Source of the DNA: Petralouisia muris
GTDB lineage: Bacteria > Bacillota > Clostridia > Lachnospirales > Lachnospiraceae
DNA length: 33,562 bases
Assembly: GCF_004793545.1 (NCBI RefSeq)
Contig: NZ_SRYA01000051.1
Span: forward strand, 1-33,562
Direction: 5' to 3'
The notes beneath the pieces are model-generated. The model saw nothing but the letters and a program-made list of their open reading frames with translations. It had not been told where the DNA came from and ran no database searches. The translations under genes and the position numbers were made by a program. Each line of letters starts with the position of its first letter. Position 1 is the first letter of the stretch. Shown one piece after another: positions 30,799-33,562 of this stretch.

Positions 30799-31008
30799 CG
30801 TTTCAATGTAGTAGGCAGGACAGGAGCCCAGGAATAAGTCTGCCGCTAAAGGACTGGGATTTTTAATCAGATAATGATGATGTTTGTGACATCTGCACAG
30901 TTTCAGTACATAAGATTTGGTAGGTTCTGTGGATGGCTTTCTTTCCCAGGAGTTAGTATAGTGTCGTACTTGAAGCAGAAAAAATTATTAAGAAGGGAGA
31001 AAGATGAC

Positions 31009-31785
31009 ATGCTGAAATGCGACAGGGATGAACAATGGGCGGAGTCGCTGTCACTGTGGGTGGACCGGAAAGTGGTCACATATCTGAGAGAAAACCATGC
31101 CCGGTTTGAAGCAATCCTCACTGAACAGGGCCGCCTGGCCGAAAAGTATCCTGTGATCGTTCCGTTTCTGGATGGGGAGGGAGCCATGGAACTGACGGCA
31201 GAAGAACATGCGGCAGTCAAAGAATACCTGGACCTGCGGGAGAAGACAGAACTCCTGATCCGGGAATACCACTATTATCTAGGGCAGGCCATGGATATCC
31301 CGGGGCGGCAGGAGTTTGGCATCCGCCAGGATGGAAAGCCGGGAGCCGGAGAAAAACGTACAGGCGAGCTCCTGGACCTTCTGGCCGCAAACCGGATCGA
31401 GGAAGCGGACCAGATGCTCCGCTTTTCCAACCCGGAGTACCGGGCGAGGGCGGAACTGGAGGCTGAGGCACAAAAGGCAGTTGCCAGCCTACAGATAACC
31501 GATGAAACGAGGTCCTGCATTGCACATTACGCAGATGCGATCCATGGACGGTGGCTAATGTTCCTGAAACTTTTTTACCAGTATGCGGCAGAGGATATTT
31601 TAAGCCCGCCAAAGAAAACAGGAGGGATCGCAGGATTATTGAAGAAAGGGGCAAGGCTATGGCATTACAGAAAGCGATGCCGGGAACGGCAAAGAGAAAA
31701 AGGAACAGTTGGTGCAGGGGAAACGGACCATGCAGCTTCCGGGGGGAACTGCGAGGGGGAATCTCGAAAAAGAAAAAGATCCTGA
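31009..31785 (+). CDS. Hypothetical protein, charged and helical
   Basis: The 258-residue protein starts MLKCDRDEQWAESLSLWVDR and is mostly alpha-helical and highly charged. It has a basic, low-complexity C-terminus (KRCRERQREKG to ESRKRKRS). No signal peptide, membrane helix or catalytic motif is seen. I do not recognise the family; it resembles uncharacterised proteins of accessory or conjugative regions of Lachnospiraceae. ATG 31009 is chosen because AGAAGGGAGAAAG lies before it; in-frame starts further up (from 30874) lack such a site. Its last 127 bases overlap another open frame (31659-31877), so the annotated C-terminus may not be the real one. Confidence 0.6.
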   Translation: MLKCDRDEQWAESLSLWVDRKVVTYLRENHARFEAILTEQGRLAEKYPVIVPFLDGEGAMELTAEEHAAVKEYLDLREKTELLIREYHYYLGQAMDIPGRQEFGIRQDGKPGAGEKRTGELLDLLAANRIEEADQMLRFSNPEYRARAELEAEAQKAVASLQITDETRSCIAHYADAIHGRWLMFLKLFYQYAAEDILSPPKKTGGIAGLLKKGARLWHYRKRCRERQREKGTVGAGETDHAASGGNCEGESRKRKRS

Positions 31786-31877
31786 ACCGGAAAGTGCGGC
31801 GCCAATCCAAGACGCTCCTACAGAATGCGGATTATAAGAGGATCTGTCGGACAGGACAGATGGTAGAGTTTACCTGA
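31659..31877 (+). CDS. Possible overlapping 72-residue basic protein
   Basis: An open frame in a different reading phase begins with ATG at 31659, behind AAAGGGGCAAGG, and runs past the end of the 31009-31785 gene. The C-terminal part (ILNRKVRRQSKTLLQNADYK) looks like a conserved N-R-K-V-R-R motif I associate with small basic proteins of clostridial mobile regions. The protein is rich in Lys and Arg. Either it is a genuine overlapping gene, or a frameshift near 31700 has split one longer gene. Confidence 0.35.
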   Translation: MALQKAMPGTAKRKRNSWCRGNGPCSFRGELRGGISKKKKILNRKVRRQSKTLLQNADYKRICRTGQMVEFT

Positions 31878-31883
31878 TTTTTT

Positions 31884-31915
31884 GCCCTGTACAGGCCATA
31901 TGGCCTGTGCAGGGC
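31884..31915. repeat. Strong inverted repeat (14-bp stem, one mismatch)
   Basis: GCCCTGTACAGGCC (31884-31897) pairs with GGCCTGTGCAGGGC (31902-31915) around a 4-base loop. The T run lies before the stem on the plus strand (31878-31883), not after it, so it does not have the form of a plus-strand rho-independent terminator. It may be a protein-binding site or an RNA stem between the two hypothetical genes. Confidence 0.6.
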
Positions 31916-31942
31916 TGTTCCAGAAACTGAAAGGAGGATGCC

Positions 31943-32494
31943 GTGAGAAAAGAAAAATACAAAGCGAAATGCCCGAAACAGATCTTGATGGCAGACCCGG
32001 CATATTTTGAGGGGGATGGAAAGAACCCGTACGAATATGACAGGATGGCGTATGAACCGCCGCCAGGCTTTAAAATGGGGATCCTGCTGAGTGAGAGATG
32101 GGATCCGGTACTTGCAGGCGAGACCTTATATATGATGGGCCTCTATTTTGCCCCGGAAGAAAACCTGGACCGATACATGGATTTTGGGATCGAAGAATGT
32201 TACAGCTGCTCCCAATACTATGTGGTGGTTGACAACGTGCGATACAGGGTGACCGCAGATGGACGGCAGCATGACGTAGAAACCGGGGCGGAGGGGGACT
32301 GGGGGCTGTATCAGGAATTTTACAGCCTTGAAGGAAAAAGCACCAGGCTGTGTGCAGTGCACATTGGGTTCCTGGTGCCGAAGAGGGAAGCGTTTGAGAG
32401 GATGAGGGAGATGATGTATTCCCTGTTTGAAGGAGTGCAACCTGAAAGGAAAGAAAAGCATCCCGGTAAAAAAAGAGACAGCCCATGCAGGTAA
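31943..32494 (+). CDS. Hypothetical protein with GTG start
   Basis: The 183-residue protein starts with GTG at 31943, five bases after AAGGAGG (31931-31937). An ATG just upstream (31938) reaches a stop after two codons, so GTG is the real start. The product looks globular, rich in Tyr, Glu and Gly (MADPAYFEGDGKNPYEYDRM, DRYMDFGIEECYSCSQYYVV), and has no membrane helix. I do not recognise the family. The context is an accessory region with other unrecognised genes. Confidence 0.6.
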   Translation: MRKEKYKAKCPKQILMADPAYFEGDGKNPYEYDRMAYEPPPGFKMGILLSERWDPVLAGETLYMMGLYFAPEENLDRYMDFGIEECYSCSQYYVVVDNVRYRVTADGRQHDVETGAEGDWGLYQEFYSLEGKSTRLCAVHIGFLVPKREAFERMREMMYSLFEGVQPERKEKHPGKKRDSPCR

Positions 32495-32510
32495 AAATGC
32501 CGGAGGATAT

Positions 32511-32678
32511 ATGAAAAGAAATTCAGAAATAACAAAAACAGAGTGTCAGGGGGCATCTGCAGGATGCAGCTGGTGGGGGCGATCAACCAGGCAATCGCAG
32601 GCAAAGAATAATTATGCTAAGCGTCAGATAAACTGCCGTGAGTATATATTGGCGCAGTACCTTTACAGATACGAATAA
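32511..32678 (+). CDS. Small 55-residue hypothetical protein
   Basis: ATG at 32511 follows CGGAGG (32501-32506). The peptide starts MKRNSEITKTECQGASAGCS and contains two Cys, a Trp pair and a basic C-terminal half ending YLYRYE. I know no family. It follows the previous gene by 16 bp and could be co-transcribed. Support is limited to the ribosome binding site and position. Confidence 0.45.
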   Translation: MKRNSEITKTECQGASAGCSWWGRSTRQSQAKNNYAKRQINCREYILAQYLYRYE

Positions 32679-32714
32679 TCACGGGCAAAAAAAGCAGCCG
32701 CAGAGGTATATAGG

Positions 32715-33530
32715 ATGACAGTGGAGGAAGCAATCAGACAGGCGGTATGTACGAATGGCGATATACATTTATTTAAAGAGATGGATTATCATGTGGAGAA
32801 TATTGGGGGGATCAATGTTATTATAACAGCCAGCGACCTAGCAGACGGGAATTACCTTGATATCCACGTCCAGCTTATTTCTGACCGTTTAGGATTAAGC
32901 AGTGAGACTCATAATGTAATCCGGCAGGAAACCGGAAAGGTGAATTTCATCCACAGACATAATTTTTACGAAAGTATGTACGTGATGTCAGGTTCGGTTC
33001 TTCAGATCATAAATGGTCAGGAAATCCTTGTAGAAAAGAATCAGATGTTTCTTATGAATACAGGCGTGGAACATATGGACAGGCTGAGTGAGAATACGAT
33101 GGTCCTTTATATTCAGATTACAGAGGATATCATGGATGACATTGTGGCGCACTGTGAATTTTCCGAGCCTATGAAGAAATTTTTCAGAGATCAGAAGCAG
33201 GATAAAAGAAAGGACTATCTCCATTGCACGATTCAGGATACGGCCCGGTTCGAAATCATTGTCAACCGGCTGATCAATGAGCAAAAAGCGCATTTGGCAG
33301 GATATAAGTACATTGTCCGAGGACTGGTGTGCAGGATTCTTATGATCATGAACGGGCAGAGTAAGGACAGCGTCAGGTACGTATCCGATGAACCGTCAGA
33401 CAGCCTTTTATTATTCAAGCGCATAGAGCAGTATCTTGAAGAACATTGCTGGAATGTAGACAACAAAGAACTTTCAGGCATCTTTTATTACAGTGAAAAT
33501 TATATGAACACCAGTTTACAACTTTTTTAA
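32715..33530 (+). pseudogene. AraC-type regulator cut off inside the DNA-binding domain (frameshift or window edge)
   Basis: The 271-residue open frame has a cupin-like N-terminal sensor domain (RHNFYESMYVMSGSVLQIIN at about 79-98, EKNQMFLMNTGVEHMDRL at about 108-125) and then the first helices of an AraC/XylS domain (ISLYLEEHCW-type: RIEQYLEEHCWNVDNKELSG, YYSENYMN). It then reads TSLQLF and stops, where the second helix-turn-helix should follow. Reading one base differently in the T run at 33523-33528 continues as FFNKKMPHRTF, which resembles the expected end in part. The sequence ends 32 bases after the stop, so a frameshift, a real truncation and a sequencing error cannot be separated. Confidence 0.7.
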
Positions 33531-33562
33531 TAAAAAAATGCCGCACAGGACTTTCTGTTGTA

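Overview
The window looks like a chromosomal segment from a Gram-positive gut anaerobe of the Clostridia, most likely a Lachnospiraceae. The signs are strong AGGAGG ribosome binding sites, sigma-A promoters close to TTGACA-17-TATACT, lipoproteins with classical lipoboxes, a moderate G+C content, and gene families typical of that group (a GPH sugar symporter, DUF6110 beside a metal P-type ATPase, a clostridial chemoreceptor tail). No rRNA, tRNA, CRISPR array or transposase was seen.

Region 1 (about 245-16801) is the main interest. A tightly packed plus-strand operon (389-12966) encodes a GPH-type symporter, a cytosolic alpha/beta esterase, a NagZ-like GH3 hydrolase, a lipoprotein esterase, a UbiD-family decarboxylase, beta-phosphoglucomutase, a UbiX-type flavin prenyltransferase, an LpdD-like UbiD partner, a cytosolic subtype-B tannase homologue and a GH65 glycoside phosphorylase. 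A second tannase homologue (14861-16801) is a secreted lipoprotein with its own promoter. The natural reading is a locus for galloylated or otherwise phenol-acylated glycosides. Esters are cut outside and inside the cell, the freed hydroxybenzoate (gallate-like) is decarboxylated by the UbiD/UbiX/LpdD set, and the sugar part goes through GH3 and GH65/beta-PGM to glucose-6-phosphate. Compared from memory with Lactiplantibacillus plantarum tannase, both tannases keep the nucleophilic Ser, the His and the gallate-contacting Lys/Glu/Asp. The secreted one has Gln where the triad Asp is expected. Gly/Pro-rich inserts recur in several of the linked proteins. Between the operon and the secreted tannase lie a shortened chemoreceptor-like gene behind a possible motility-sigma promoter, and a DUF554 membrane protein.

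Region 2 (16802-21806): a strong terminator, then a self-contained XRE regulator / small membrane protein / ABC ATPase / ABC permease operon, then a sigma-70 family factor with a Cys-containing C-terminal extension followed by a DUF2461 protein.

Region 3 (21807-26400) is metal and redox related. A divergent Fur-family regulator sits behind a near-consensus promoter overlapped by a 34-bp perfect palindrome. After it come a 26-residue membrane peptide, a DUF6110 protein and a P-type ATPase with an altered metal-site motif. A minus-strand flavodoxin-fold/ferredoxin protein and an Rrf2 regulator are then transcribed divergently from back-to-back promoters that share one inverted repeat.

Region 4 (26400-33562): a two-gene ABC exporter whose second gene is cut off just after the Walker B aspartate (about 29791). 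Beyond it is less dense, accessory-looking DNA: a GNAT acetyltransferase, several unrecognised small or hypothetical genes, and an AraC-type regulator that stops inside its DNA-binding domain close to the window edge. Family assignments come from reading motifs and from memory of the families; no database search was possible.
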